Positions 41,980-51,580 of a stretch of 64,000 nucleotides of DNA are shown here, piece by piece (positions within the stretch are counted from its first letter, which is position 1; the number at the start of each line of letters is the position of its first letter). The position numbers were made by a program, and so were the translations under genes. The notes below the pieces were generated by a model that saw nothing but the letters and a program-made list of their open reading frames with translations, was not told the DNA's origin and searched no databases. Source of the DNA: UBA6168 sp041741095 (lineage in GTDB: Bacteria > Bacteroidota > Bacteroidia > Chitinophagales > Saprospiraceae); contig JBGSKQ010000091.1 of the NCBI GenBank assembly GCA_041741095.1, positions 32,037 through 96,036 of the forward strand. Direction: 5' to 3'.

Positions 41980-44640
41980 ATGAAAAAGACAGGGCTGATA
42001 TTTCTCCTACTTTTGGCACTCGGCCATTTGGGTGCCCAGCCCCTGTTGGATAAAAAAGTGACGGTAAAAGCAAACAATACCCCGCTCGACGAAGTGCTTT
42101 ACCAATTGGTTGACCAAGGCATTTCCCTTTCATTCTCCAATAATATTATCCCGGCTGATAAATTGGTTTCTGCCAAACCGGGCAGCCAAAAACTTGGAAT
42201 TTTGCTGGATGAAATTTTGGCAGAAACCGATGTGAAATACAAAGTGGTCGGCTCCCAAATCGTGTTGTACAAAGGTGAGGAAGCCAAAGAAAACGTGAAT
42301 TTTACCCTCAGCGGATTTGTAAAAGATGCCGAAACGGGGGAGGCCATCGTGGGGGCGGTAGTGTATGATCCAGGGCGCCCGATCGGCACCTACACCAACG
42401 AATTTGGCTATTTCAGCCTGACCATTCCTGAAAGTGATTTGACCATTTTGGCTTCCTTTTTAGGTTATACCACCGACACCTTCCTGGCCTCCTTGCACCA
42501 GAATATTTATCAAGAAATGACCCTGCGTCCTGCCTACCTCTCAGAGGTCATCGTCAATTCTTTTTCCGATTCGGTTTTGTTGGAATCCGGCCTCAGCGAA
42601 ATCACCATGAACATGGCCCAGGCCGCCAAGATGCCTGCCCTCGGCGGCGAGGCGGATTTGCTCAGGCTGGGCCATACCTTGCCTGGCGTGCAGACTGGCA
42701 CGGATGGCTTCGGGGGCATCTCCGTGCGGGGCGGCAATGTGGATCAAAACCTCTTCCTGATGGACGGTGTGCCTGTCTATAATGCCATGCACGGGGCTGG
42801 AGTTTATTCGGTCTATAATGCCTCGGCAGTGCGCAGTGTACAGCTTAGCAAAGGCGTTTTTCCAGCACAATATGGCGGCAGGATTTCCTCCGTGTGGGAT
42901 GTGCAGACTAAAGAGGGCAACTCCAATTTTTTTCAGGGTGAAATGGACCTGGGGCTAACCTCTGGCAGCTTGACCCTGGAAGGCCCTATTCATAAGGGCA
43001 AAGGCTCATTTTTCTTATCGGGCCGGAGGGCCTTTTTCGATTTTTACAGCGAGCCGATTACCCGCAGGCTGCGCAAGGAAAACAACGTGGACGGCAGCAT
43101 CGGCTATTATTTTTTTGACCTCAATATGAAAACCAACTACCGTTTATCCCAAAAAGACCGGGTTTACCTCAGCTACTACCAAGGCAAGGATTTTTTTTCG
43201 GATCGCTATGATCAGTTTCAATGGTTTAACGATACCCTGGTCGCCCTAAAGGACAATGAGGACATCGAGTGGGGCAACAAAATCGCTTCCCTGCGCTGGA
43301 ACCACACCTACAATACCAAGCTGTTTGGCAATACCAGCCTGACTTTCAGCCGTTACTTTTACCGCTCCGAAAAACTGATCGATCTCGAAAATTTGAAAAA
43401 CGACCTGCGCATCCGCCGGGATATTGATTTTTCAAAATACTTCTCCGAAATCAAGGATGTTTCCTTCAAAACCGACTTTGACTATGCCGCCTCGCCCATG
43501 CACCAGTTCCGTTTTGGAGCCAGTGCCACCAGGCACCGTTTTCAGCCGGGCATCATCAATTTCAACCAATCCACCATCGTCGGCACCATTGAGTTGGATA
43601 CGCTGGGTGAAACCGACAAACAGCCCCTGGAATCCAACGAATACGACCTCTATGTTCAGGATGAAATGAAATTTGGAAGGCTGATAGAATTGAACATCGG
43701 CCTGCGGGCATCGGGATTGAGCGTCAACGACAAATTTTACTTTTCGCCGCAGCCCCGGATTTTACTCTCCTATTTTGTGGACAAAAATCTCTCCTTCCAC
43801 GCTTCTGCGGGTCGGGTCACGCAGTTTTTGCACCTGCTTAGCCCCTCCAGTTTTGGCCTGCCCAAAGACCTATGGGTGAGCGCCACCGAAAAAGTGCCGC
43901 CCCAACAATCGTGGCAATACGTGCTGGGGGTGAAAAGAAAAGTGGCCACGGGCTTGCACCTCACTTTAGAGGCTTATTATAAAACCATGAAGAACCTGAT
44001 CGTTTTCAAAAACCTCTTTTTGGAACGCATCAACGCCCAAAACTGGCAGGAACCAGAGGCGATTTCCTTTGGAAAAGGCTGGTCGTATGGTGCCGAGGCC
44101 CTGCTGCAATGGGAAAACGAAAAAGCCAGCGCCTGGCTCAGCTACACCCTCGCCAAATCGGAACGGCAGTTTGACAAAGAAATAAACGGCGGCAGGAAAT
44201 TCCCCACCCGCCTGGACAGGCGCCACAATTTCAACCTGCAGTTTTTGTACAAATTCAACCAAAAATGGGAGTTTTCACTGGGCTTTGTCTTTGCCACAGG
44301 GGCGGCTTTCACCTTCCCGCTCACAGAGTACGTCTTCGTGCAGCCGCCCGGTTCGCCACCCATTGATATCGTCACCACGCCCCAGCCTGTTGACAACCTC
44401 AACGACTACCGCCTCCCGGCCTACCACAAGCTGGATTTGTCGCTTAACCACTACTTCTGGCAACGGAAAAGCAGGCACGCCATCCGCATCGGCGTGTTCA
44501 ATGCCTACGACCGCCGGAACCCCTTGTACTACAGCCTGCGGGATCGCTTCAACGAAAACGGCGAACTGGAGCGGCAAATCATCCAGGTGAGCTTGTTGCC
44601 GATTTTTCCGACGCTGCGGTATAGTTTGGAGTTTAGGTGA
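41980..44640 (+). CDS. TonB-dependent receptor with STN and carboxypeptidase-like N-terminal domains
   Basis: 886 residues from the ATG at 41980 (signal peptide LIFLLLLALGHLGAQ). Domains: STN (about 25-90), which in FecA-type transducers passes the signal to FecR; a carboxypeptidase-regulatory-like beta domain (about 105-185, AVVYDPGRPIGTYTNEFGYF); plug (SVRGGNVDQNLFLMDGVPVY and QLSKGVFPAQYGGRISSVWDVQ); and a 22-stranded barrel ending in an aromatic RYSLEF. The ligand is unknown, and no SusD partner follows. With the sigma and FecR genes it forms a complete cell-surface signalling unit. Confidence 0.92.
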   Translation: MKKTGLIFLLLLALGHLGAQPLLDKKVTVKANNTPLDEVLYQLVDQGISLSFSNNIIPADKLVSAKPGSQKLGILLDEILAETDVKYKVVGSQIVLYKGEEAKENVNFTLSGFVKDAETGEAIVGAVVYDPGRPIGTYTNEFGYFSLTIPESDLTILASFLGYTTDTFLASLHQNIYQEMTLRPAYLSEVIVNSFSDSVLLESGLSEITMNMAQAAKMPALGGEADLLRLGHTLPGVQTGTDGFGGISVRGGNVDQNLFLMDGVPVYNAMHGAGVYSVYNASAVRSVQLSKGVFPAQYGGRISSVWDVQTKEGNSNFFQGEMDLGLTSGSLTLEGPIHKGKGSFFLSGRRAFFDFYSEPITRRLRKENNVDGSIGYYFFDLNMKTNYRLSQKDRVYLSYYQGKDFFSDRYDQFQWFNDTLVALKDNEDIEWGNKIASLRWNHTYNTKLFGNTSLTFSRYFYRSEKLIDLENLKNDLRIRRDIDFSKYFSEIKDVSFKTDFDYAASPMHQFRFGASATRHRFQPGIINFNQSTIVGTIELDTLGETDKQPLESNEYDLYVQDEMKFGRLIELNIGLRASGLSVNDKFYFSPQPRILLSYFVDKNLSFHASAGRVTQFLHLLSPSSFGLPKDLWVSATEKVPPQQSWQYVLGVKRKVATGLHLTLEAYYKTMKNLIVFKNLFLERINAQNWQEPEAISFGKGWSYGAEALLQWENEKASAWLSYTLAKSERQFDKEINGGRKFPTRLDRRHNFNLQFLYKFNQKWEFSLGFVFATGAAFTFPLTEYVFVQPPGSPPIDIVTTPQPVDNLNDYRLPAYHKLDLSLNHYFWQRKSRHAIRIGVFNAYDRRNPLYYSLRDRFNENGELERQIIQVSLLPIFPTLRYSLEFR

Positions 44641-44697
44641 GAAATTATCTAATCTAAATTTAATCTAAATAAAATCCCCAAATCATTTCCCTTCGCC

Positions 44698-44705
44698 TAT
44701 CTTTG
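44698..44705 (+). promoter_or_regulatory. Promoter -7 box of the NarL-type regulator
   Basis: TATCTTTG is a perfect TAnnTTTG box, 33 bp before the ATG at 44739; the -33 element is weak. Confidence 0.45.
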
Positions 44706-44738
44706 CCCACGTTTTAAAAAAAAAACAGCAGGCTACAG

Positions 44739-45374
44739 ATGAACACCATTTCCGTCGTCATTGCAGATTCTCAGTACCTTATCCGGGTGGGTTTGCGTCA
44801 CATCTTGGATGCCATGCCCGCAGTGGAGGTGGTGGGGGAGGCGTCGCACGAGCGGCAATTGGTGGAACTGCTGAAACGCCACCAGCCGTCCATCGTGGTG
44901 CTGGACTACGACCAGGAGGAAAAATTTTCGCCCGAAACAGTCGAGAAAATCAGGAAATTTTCGCCTTACTCTAATGTGATCATCATCAGCGGCGACGACG
45001 ACAAAAAGACGATTTACCAAGTGTTGGAAAGTGGCGTGAGCAGCTATCTCTCCAAGCAGTGCGACGAAAAGGAAATCATGGACGCCGTCATTGCCACCTC
45101 CAAAGGCGAGAAGTTTTACTGTACCAATGTGCTGAATTACTTGTTGGAGAAATCTTTTCCCAAAAACATGGCCTGCGCTGCAACGCCGCTTTCTGCCCGT
45201 GAAATCGAAATTGTGCGCCACGTGGCCAGCGGCCTTATCGCCAAGGAAATTGCCGGGAAGCTCAATCTGAGTACCCACACCATTTATACCCACCGCAAGA
45301 ATATCATGAAAAAACTCCAGATCGGCTCCACCTCGGAATTGGTGCTGTACGCCGTGAATGAGGGGATTGTTTGA
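44739..45374 (+). CDS. NarL/FixJ-family response regulator
   Basis: 211 residues. Receiver domain (1-120): Asp10, phospho-acceptor Asp56 (VVLDYD), VIIISGDDD and Lys106 (YLSKQCD), all present. Output: LuxR-type HTH (about 148-205) with LSAREIEIVRHVASGLIAKE and LNLSTHTIYTHRKNIMKKL. A cognate histidine kinase is not in the window. It has its own promoter and is separated from the receptor gene by 98 bp. Confidence 0.93.
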   Translation: MNTISVVIADSQYLIRVGLRHILDAMPAVEVVGEASHERQLVELLKRHQPSIVVLDYDQEEKFSPETVEKIRKFSPYSNVIIISGDDDKKTIYQVLESGVSSYLSKQCDEKEIMDAVIATSKGEKFYCTNVLNYLLEKSFPKNMACAATPLSAREIEIVRHVASGLIAKEIAGKLNLSTHTIYTHRKNIMKKLQIGSTSELVLYAVNEGIV

Positions 45375-45379
45375 TGGAT

Positions 45380-45452
45380 GTGTTTAGGTGTTTTTGTGTT
45401 TAGGTGTTTTTTGGGTCTCCAAAACACGCAAACACATAAGCACAAAAACACA
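45380..45452. terminator. Bidirectional terminator-like hairpin built from GTGTTTAGGTG repeats
   Basis: The left arm (45380-45413, GTGTTTTTGTGTTTAGGTG) pairs imperfectly with the right arm (45419-45452, with GCACAAAAACACA). It lies between the regulator stop and the convergent membrane protein stop. Confidence 0.55.
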
Positions 45453-45453
45453 A

Positions 45454-45984
45454 TCACTCCACCATCGCCGTTTCAAATCCCCACAGCCCTTTCTTCACGG
45501 GCAATTCGACCATATCGCCTCTTTGCCTTCCTTGAAAATGGGAGCGTTTGCTTCTAATCCGCTGCAATTCGTTGTTGTAAAATACAAAAATATAATAGCC
45601 GTCAGGAGTGATGGTTTCGCCTTTTATGAAGCCAAACCTGCTTTGTGCAAAGGGTTTTTCTTCAAAAAACTCAAACTGCTTGTTTTCGACAGGGTGGGGC
45701 GACAACAACCTGTTACTCCAACTTCCGAGCAAGGGCGCAAACAGGGCAGGAACGAGCAGGCAGACTGCCCAAATCCTGATTTTGTCCACTTGCTCCTCGC
45801 CATTTTTTTGAAATTTCCAGCCTAAAAATGCGCCTATCATCAAGGCAGCCATTATGGAAAACCCAACCAGTTTTTCCGCCTCAAAAGTGTTCCCCAACCA
45901 ATGGAATTCGAGCACATAAGCGGTCGTCAAGCCAACGACGGCGAGGATAGTTAACCAGGCGAGTATTTTGGTTTTTGCGCTCAT
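45454..45984 (-). CDS. Hypothetical membrane protein
   Basis: 176 residues with three hydrophobic segments (about 7-25, 39-58, 72-90) followed by a soluble C-terminal half with beta character (ITPDGYYIFVFYNNELQRIR). No family is recognised. Its start ATG overlaps the ABC transporter's stop by 4 bp (ATGA), so the two are probably translationally coupled. Confidence 0.6.
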   Translation of the reverse strand: MSAKTKILAWLTILAVVGLTTAYVLEFHWLGNTFEAEKLVGFSIMAALMIGAFLGWKFQKNGEEQVDKIRIWAVCLLVPALFAPLLGSWSNRLLSPHPVENKQFEFFEEKPFAQSRFGFIKGETITPDGYYIFVFYNNELQRIRSKRSHFQGRQRGDMVELPVKKGLWGFETAMVE

Positions 45985-47783
45985 ACATGTTCAAACTGCA
46001 ATTTTGCCAAACTGTTGTACAGGCCGTCTTCCATCATGGACAGTTCTTCGTGGGTGCCAGCCTCCACAATTCTTCCGCTGTCAATCACATAAATTTTGTC
46101 CACGTTGCGCACCGTGGCCAGGCGGTGGGCAATGATGATGGAGGTTCGGCCTTCCATGAGTTTGTCGAGGGCTTCCTGTACCACCTTTTCAGACTCGGCA
46201 TCCAGCGAGGAAGTCGCCTCGTCGAGCAGCAAGATGGCAGGGTTTTTCAAAATGGCACGGGCAATGGCAATGCGCTGCCGCTGGCCGCCGGAAAGCTTGA
46301 TGCCCCGCTCGCCTACAAGGGTTTCCAGGCCTTCGGGAAAGGACTTGATGAACTCCCAGGCGTTGGCCTGCTTGGCGGCCTGGATGACTTCTGCTTCGCT
46401 GGCATCGGGCTTGCCGTAGAGCAGGTTTTCACGGATGCTGCCGCCAAATAGCAATACTTCCTGCGGAACGATGGCCATGTTTTGGCGGTAGGCGGTCGTG
46501 TCCATTGCATAGATGCTGCGCCCGTCCACTTCGATGGTGCCGCTTTGGATGTCGTAGAATTTCAAAATCAACTGTACAATGGTGGACTTGCCCGCCCCGC
46601 TCGGCCCGACGAGCGCCACTTTTTGCCCGGCCGGCACTTTGAAGCTGATGCCTTTTAAAATCTCGATGTCCGGTCGGGTGGGATAGGTGAAATGGACGTT
46701 ATCAAATTCGATTTCTCCGAACAGTTTTTCACTTTTTGAAACTGGGTCTCCGCTGGCCATCACTTCGCTTTTTTCAGCTAAAATCTCCCGCACCCGCTCC
46801 GTGGCGCCGATTGCGCCCAGCAGTTCAGTGTAAAAATTGCCCAAACCAGCAATAGCACCCCCGATGGCGGCGGTGTACATAATGAAATTGATCCATTGGC
46901 CGGGTGTGATTTCGTTATCGGCCACCATTTTTGCCCCCAACCAAATAATAAAAAACAGCGCCCCAAACAAAACCGTAATGATGAACGCCGCAAACAAGGC
47001 ACGGGCGCTGGCATAGCTCAGTGAGACTTTTACCGTGTTGTCAATGGACTTACCGTAGCGCATGCGCTCGAAGACTTCATTGGTAAATGCCTTCACCACG
47101 TGGATGGTCATCATCGTCTCGTTGAGGATGATATTGGTACCGGCCAATTCTTCCTGCCTTTGTTTGGACAGCTTGCGGATGTAGCGCCCAAAGAACATGG
47201 CGCTGATGACGATCACCGGAAAAGTAGCCAGCATGATGAGCGATAGCTTCGGCGATGAAATGGCCAGGAAAACCACGCCCACTATCAGGATGATAACTTG
47301 TCGCAGGAACTCCGCCAAGGTGATGGAAAATGCGCTGTACAGTTTTTCCACATCGGCGGTGATGCGGCTGATGAGTTCGCCGGTCCGGGTCTTTTCAAAA
47401 AACAAAATGGGCAGGGTAATGAGTTTTTCGTACAAAGCATTGCGAACACTGGCAATCCCCTTTTCGCTCACCACGGCAAAGAGCCTCACCCGATAATAGG
47501 AAACCACGCCCTGCGCTACCAGTACCAATATCAGGATGATGCCCAATTGGTTGAGGCTGATTTCGTACTTGGATTTTCCCAGGGCGATGTCCACCATTTC
47601 GCCGGGCAACTTGAGGAAGACCATGAACACCGAGCTTGAGATGAACAGCAGCACCAGGCCAAAGATCAATGACCATCGGTAAGGGCGGATAAAAACGAAA
47701 ATTTTGAGGGCTTCACGCAGGCGTTCCGTGGAAAGTTTTTTGGATTCCATGCCTGCGGGTACCTGTTCGTTGATGTTGGCCAT
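45981..47783 (-). CDS. ABC transporter, MsbA-like fused permease and ATPase
   Basis: 600 residues: six membrane helices (about 35-330) and a nucleotide-binding domain with Walker A GPSGAGKST, Q-loop VPQEVLLF, signature LSGGQRQRIAIARA, Walker B ILLLDEATSSLD and H-loop IIAHRLATV. It is a half-size type I exporter that works as a homodimer. The general pattern (lipid A flippase or multidrug exporter) is as in MsbA, but the substrate cannot be decided. Its ribosome-binding region contains two copies of a heptanucleotide repeat (47789-47807). Confidence 0.93.
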   Translation of the reverse strand: MANINEQVPAGMESKKLSTERLREALKIFVFIRPYRWSLIFGLVLLFISSSVFMVFLKLPGEMVDIALGKSKYEISLNQLGIILILVLVAQGVVSYYRVRLFAVVSEKGIASVRNALYEKLITLPILFFEKTRTGELISRITADVEKLYSAFSITLAEFLRQVIILIVGVVFLAISSPKLSLIMLATFPVIVISAMFFGRYIRKLSKQRQEELAGTNIILNETMMTIHVVKAFTNEVFERMRYGKSIDNTVKVSLSYASARALFAAFIITVLFGALFFIIWLGAKMVADNEITPGQWINFIMYTAAIGGAIAGLGNFYTELLGAIGATERVREILAEKSEVMASGDPVSKSEKLFGEIEFDNVHFTYPTRPDIEILKGISFKVPAGQKVALVGPSGAGKSTIVQLILKFYDIQSGTIEVDGRSIYAMDTTAYRQNMAIVPQEVLLFGGSIRENLLYGKPDASEAEVIQAAKQANAWEFIKSFPEGLETLVGERGIKLSGGQRQRIAIARAILKNPAILLLDEATSSLDAESEKVVQEALDKLMEGRTSIIIAHRLATVRNVDKIYVIDSGRIVEAGTHEELSMMEDGLYNSLAKLQFEHV

Positions 47784-47788
47784 GTAAG

Positions 47789-47807
47789 TGAACTATGAAC
47801 TATGAAC
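47789..47807. repeat. GAACTAT heptanucleotide tandem repeat (about 2.7 copies)
   Basis: TGAACTATGAACTATGAAC is the reverse complement of the unit found in a long array at 63901-64000. It lies 6 bp upstream of the ABC transporter start. Confidence 0.6.
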
Positions 47808-47931
47808 AATTACACCAGTCTGCCTTTGGCAGGGTGGTCGTGATAAATGGACTGGCAAATGTAGGAAACACGAAGGGTGCAGAGATGTTGCAAAGCTGAT
47901 GGCAGAATGATACGTTGAGTTTTTAAAAATT

Positions 47932-47967
47932 AAAAACCCCCATCCACACTGGAGAACAGGGGTTTTT
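47932..47967 (-). terminator. Terminator of the M20 peptidase gene
   Basis: Stem AAAAACCCC (47932-47940) / GGGGTTTTT (47959-47967). It lies after the minus-strand dipeptidase; T-runs follow on the minus strand. Confidence 0.6.
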
Positions 47968-48056
47968 AGTTGAAGAGAAATGTGAAAGACTGGCAGGTAC
48001 CAGTTCATTCCCGAAGTAAATTTGGGACAAGCTATTCATCGTTCATCATTATTCAT

Positions 48057-49472
48057 TCACCCTTTCAGCTCCTTATAAAACTGGTAATAATAAGGTATCG
48101 TCTCGATCCCTTTGTAGAAATTGAACAGGCCATAGTGCTCGTTCGGCGAGTGGATGGCGTCGCTGTTCAGGCCAAAGCCCATGAGGATACTGTCTTTTCC
48201 TAACACATCTTTAAATAGTGCAACGATGGGGATGTAGCCACCCTCCCGCTTGGGAATAGGTTCCTTTCCAAAGGTTTTTTCCATAGCCTGATGGGCGGCT
48301 TTGTATTCGGGCGTATCAACGGGCGTGACGCCCGGCGTACCGCCGTGCATGCGGGTCACGGTCACCTTTACCGATGGCGGGGCCAGTGATTTAAAGTATT
48401 CCTCAAACAGTTCATAAACTTTTTCAGGGCGCTGGTGCGGCACGAGGCGCATGGATATTTTGGCAAAACCCTTGGCGGGCAACACTGTTTTGGTGCCCTC
48501 GCCAGTATAGCCACCCCAGATGCCGTTCACGTCCAATGACGGACGGATGGAAGTGCGTTCATTGGTAGAATAACCTTTTTCACCCTGCACCTCGCCGATG
48601 CCGAGGTCCGATTTGTAATTGTCGAGGTTGAAAGGCTCCTTCGCCATCGCCTCCCGCTCTTTTTTGCCCACCACTTCCACGTCGTCGTAGAAGTTGGGGA
48701 TGGTGATTTTTCCGTTTTTGTCAATCAATTTTGAAATCATGTCGGCCAGCACGTTGCAGGGGTTGGCCACCGCACCTCCATACACGCCGGAGTGCAGGTC
48801 ACGGTTGGGGCCTTCCACTTTTACCTCCAGGTAGGCCAGTCCACGCACCCCGGTGGTGATGCTGGGAATGTCGTTGGCGATGATGGAAGTATCGGAGCAG
48901 AGTACTACGTCGCAGGCCAGTTTCTTTTGGTTTTTTTCAACAAATGGGCGGAAGCTGGGCGAGCCGACCTCCTCTTCGCCTTCCACGCAAAACTTCACAT
49001 TGCAGGGCAGGTTGTTGGTTTTTACCATCGCCTCGAACGCCTTTACGTGCATGAAGGTCTGGCCTTTGTCGTCGCAGGAGCCACGTGCGAAAATGGCACC
49101 CTTTGGGTGTACCTTGGTCTTTTTCACCACTGGCTCAAAGGGCGGCGAATCCCAGAGGTCGAGCGGGTCGGGCGGCTGCACGTCGTAGTGGCCGTACACC
49201 AGTACGGTGGGCAGTTTTTTGTCAATGATTTTTTCACCATAAATGATCGGGTAGCCCTCCTGGCTTTTCCCGTTTTTTTGGTAGGAGGTTGGGCAAATTT
49301 CAACTTTGTCGCAGCCCGCATCCCGTAGGCTTTTGGCCACAAAATCAGCGCAGCGCAGCACGTAGCCCTTGTATTTTGGGTCGGCGCTGATGGAGGGGAT
49401 GCGAAGCATTTCAAATAATTCGTCGAGATAACGCTGCTTATTTTCTTTGATATACTCTTGGGTGTTTTTCAT
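48057..49472 (-). CDS. M20-family dipeptidase
   Basis: 471 residues from the ATG at 49472; a TACTTTTG box at 49506-49513 lies upstream and rules out a start at 49583. Metal-site motifs: YGHYDVQPPD (His/Asp), RGSCDDKGQ (bridging Asp), VEGEEEVGSPS (catalytic Glu pair), CSDTSII (Asp) and AIHSPNEHYG (His). It is similar in length and layout to carnosinase-type dipeptidases such as DapE/PepV relatives, and probably cytosolic. It is followed by a terminator hairpin. Confidence 0.92.
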   Translation of the reverse strand: MKNTQEYIKENKQRYLDELFEMLRIPSISADPKYKGYVLRCADFVAKSLRDAGCDKVEICPTSYQKNGKSQEGYPIIYGEKIIDKKLPTVLVYGHYDVQPPDPLDLWDSPPFEPVVKKTKVHPKGAIFARGSCDDKGQTFMHVKAFEAMVKTNNLPCNVKFCVEGEEEVGSPSFRPFVEKNQKKLACDVVLCSDTSIIANDIPSITTGVRGLAYLEVKVEGPNRDLHSGVYGGAVANPCNVLADMISKLIDKNGKITIPNFYDDVEVVGKKEREAMAKEPFNLDNYKSDLGIGEVQGEKGYSTNERTSIRPSLDVNGIWGGYTGEGTKTVLPAKGFAKISMRLVPHQRPEKVYELFEEYFKSLAPPSVKVTVTRMHGGTPGVTPVDTPEYKAAHQAMEKTFGKEPIPKREGGYIPIVALFKDVLGKDSILMGFGLNSDAIHSPNEHYGLFNFYKGIETIPYYYQFYKELKG

Positions 49473-49505
49473 GTTGAGAAGTTTTATTTTGAAAAAATTG
49501 TTAGG

Positions 49506-49513
49506 CAAAAGTA
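49506..49513 (-). promoter_or_regulatory. Promoter -7 box of the M20 dipeptidase
   Basis: Minus-strand TACTTTTG is a perfect TAnnTTTG, 33 bp before the start codon. Confidence 0.5.
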
Positions 49514-49566
49514 GGTTTTCAGGGCTAAGTAACTTTAGCTTAAAGAAGGGATTTGCCCTAATGATT

Positions 49567-50364
49567 TTACTCATAGTGCTCAAACAAAGCCTCGTTCAGG
49601 CGTGCCTCGTTGAGGTTCATTTCTATTTTTCCTTGGCTGGCAAAACTCACGGTCCCTGTTTCCTCCGAGACCACAAAGGCGGCGGCGGTTGTTTTTTCGG
49701 AAAGGCCCAAAGCCGCCCTGTGCCGCAGCCCAACAGAAGCTGGCAAATCCCTGCTTTCTGAAACGGGAAGGATGCAGCCGGCAGTGAGGATTTTGCCCCT
49801 GCCGATGACAACCGCCCCGTCGTGCAAAGGGCTTTCTTTTTGAAAAATGCTCAACAAAAGGGAATGGCTGATGGCAGCATCGAGTGAGGTGCCGGAGTGG
49901 CCGATGTTGCCTACATCAAGGTTTTTTGAAAATACGATCAGGGCACCTATTTTTTCACGGCTCATGCGCAGGATGGCGGATTTTATCTCCAAAATTTCGG
50001 AGGAGTTGTCCACTTTGGGGTTGACGGTTTTGGCCAGCCACTGGCTCAAAATATTGCTGCGCCCGCTCAAGGTCGTGCTGCCGAGCAATAGGAAAAAGCG
50101 CCGAAGCTCGGGTTGGAAAATGATGATGATGATAAGGAAACCGACGTTCACGAAGCGGTTGAGCAGCAGCGAAAGCATATCCATTTTCAACAGGCCCACC
50201 AGCCACCAAACTACGTAGAGCACCACCACGCCCACGAAAATATTGAAGGCAATGCTGCCTTTCAACAGCAAGTAAATCCTGTAAATAAGATAGCCTACAA
50301 TGAGGATGTCCAACACATCCCAAAAACTGATAGGCAGGAATCCAATCTCAAAAAGAAAAACCAT
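49567..50364 (-). CDS. cdaA: Diadenylate cyclase CdaA
   Basis: 265 residues from the ATG at 50364; the frame extends to 50427 but the extra residues are not membrane-like. Three N-terminal helices (about 15-90) precede the DisA_N catalytic domain with SPLHDGAVVIG (DGA motif) and GLRHRAALGLSE (RHR motif). It joins two ATP molecules to c-di-AMP at the inner membrane. A YbbR protein, the usual regulator, is encoded at 1-772. It is divergent from the gene at 50477. Confidence 0.95.
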   Translation of the reverse strand: MVFLFEIGFLPISFWDVLDILIVGYLIYRIYLLLKGSIAFNIFVGVVVLYVVWWLVGLLKMDMLSLLLNRFVNVGFLIIIIIFQPELRRFFLLLGSTTLSGRSNILSQWLAKTVNPKVDNSSEILEIKSAILRMSREKIGALIVFSKNLDVGNIGHSGTSLDAAISHSLLLSIFQKESPLHDGAVVIGRGKILTAGCILPVSESRDLPASVGLRHRAALGLSEKTTAAAFVVSEETGTVSFASQGKIEMNLNEARLNEALFEHYE

Positions 50365-50443
50365 ACGTAATTTGGTGGCCTGTATCCGCAGGATAGCAAG
50401 AAGGCGTGAATATCGGTAAAATTTCATTCCTCCAAACTTGTCC

Positions 50444-50451
50444 TACTTTTG
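50444..50451 (+). promoter_or_regulatory. Promoter -7 box of the 50477 gene
   Basis: TACTTTTG is a perfect TAnnTTTG, 26 bp upstream of the TTG start at 50477, and supports that start over 50438. Confidence 0.5.
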
Positions 50452-50476
50452 CAATAGACCAACCAACCCGATTACT

Positions 50477-51580
50477 TTGAAAAATTGCCTTGTCACCCGG
50501 TTTTTTCAAATACTGTTCCTGCTTGGAGCCGCTACGGCAACGATCGTGGCCCAGGAAGTGACGGTCAATGAGCAAGGCCGCCGCATCGTGGTGTATCCTG
50601 ACGGTACCTGGAGCTATTTTGAGGAGGATTCATTGCGGGCAAATGACAATCGGCTCTACGAGCCCGATGCACTGATGGTGGAAGAGCGGCAAGCTGAGAT
50701 CAAAATATTTCAATCGGAAGCAAACCGGTTATTACTGGAACTAATTCAGATCCGTTTGCAGGGCGCTGAAAAAAGGTTGGAGTTAGATTCCCTACGGCAA
50801 AATAAAGCCTTGGTATCTACGGAAAAGATGATTTTAGCTGAGGCCCAACTGTCCGATGTGCTGAAAAAAGAGGCCAGCTTGGAAAGGCAATTGGAGTCGA
50901 AAAAGGCGAAAATCCAATTTTATGAAAGTATGGTTTATGTGCCTGGGGAAATTCGGGCAAAAAAAATAAAAGAGTGGGAAGACGAAATGGCGGACGAAAA
51001 TGCCGTCGGGAATGCTGATAATCAATTTCTTGTAAAAAATAAAACAGACAGCAGCTTTGTTGATGTGATTTTAAACCCGCCGAAGCCGCCGTGCAGATTT
51101 ATTTATGAAGGCCCCGACCCACAAACAGGACAACAGCGCAGGGATTTGGAGCCTAACTTATTTTTTAACTACACTGCCAAAGACTTGGAAACACATTTTA
51201 AATATAATGATCTGGTCACTTGCGAGGCCAACCTTACTGCCCTGACCGGAGGCTACCAGTTCCTTAACCTTGAAATCGCCATAGCCTCTAAAAATGCGCC
51301 ACAGCTTTTTGGGCTGTTTCCCGCTGGCAGCCTGGCCGACCTTACCCTGCTGGACGGCTCGGTAATCAGGGTTTTGAATCAAAGGCAGGACAGCGGAAAT
51401 TGGCAGCCAAGCAGAAATGCCTATATTTACAAATGTTCTTTCCCATTGGGCAAAAAAGAAGAAAAAATGCTGCGGGAAAGTGAAATTGACAAAATAAAAC
51501 TGCGTTGGAGCAGGGCCGAAGAAGAATTTGAAGTGTATGAACTCGACTTTTTTATCCGGCAGTTTCAATGCCTTGACTAA
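50477..51580 (+). CDS. Hypothetical secreted coiled-coil protein
   Basis: 367 residues from the TTG at 50477, which starts a signal peptide (FFQILFLLGAATATIVAQ). After a small N-terminal beta segment (GRRIVVYPDGTWSYFEED) comes a coiled coil (about 80-170) and a C-terminal beta domain (about 200-360) with LTALTGGYQFLNLEIAIASK. No family is recognised. The gene is followed at once by an inverted-repeat element (51581-51740). Confidence 0.6.
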   Translation: MKNCLVTRFFQILFLLGAATATIVAQEVTVNEQGRRIVVYPDGTWSYFEEDSLRANDNRLYEPDALMVEERQAEIKIFQSEANRLLLELIQIRLQGAEKRLELDSLRQNKALVSTEKMILAEAQLSDVLKKEASLERQLESKKAKIQFYESMVYVPGEIRAKKIKEWEDEMADENAVGNADNQFLVKNKTDSSFVDVILNPPKPPCRFIYEGPDPQTGQQRRDLEPNLFFNYTAKDLETHFKYNDLVTCEANLTALTGGYQFLNLEIAIASKNAPQLFGLFPAGSLADLTLLDGSVIRVLNQRQDSGNWQPSRNAYIYKCSFPLGKKEEKMLRESEIDKIKLRWSRAEEEFEVYELDFFIRQFQCLD

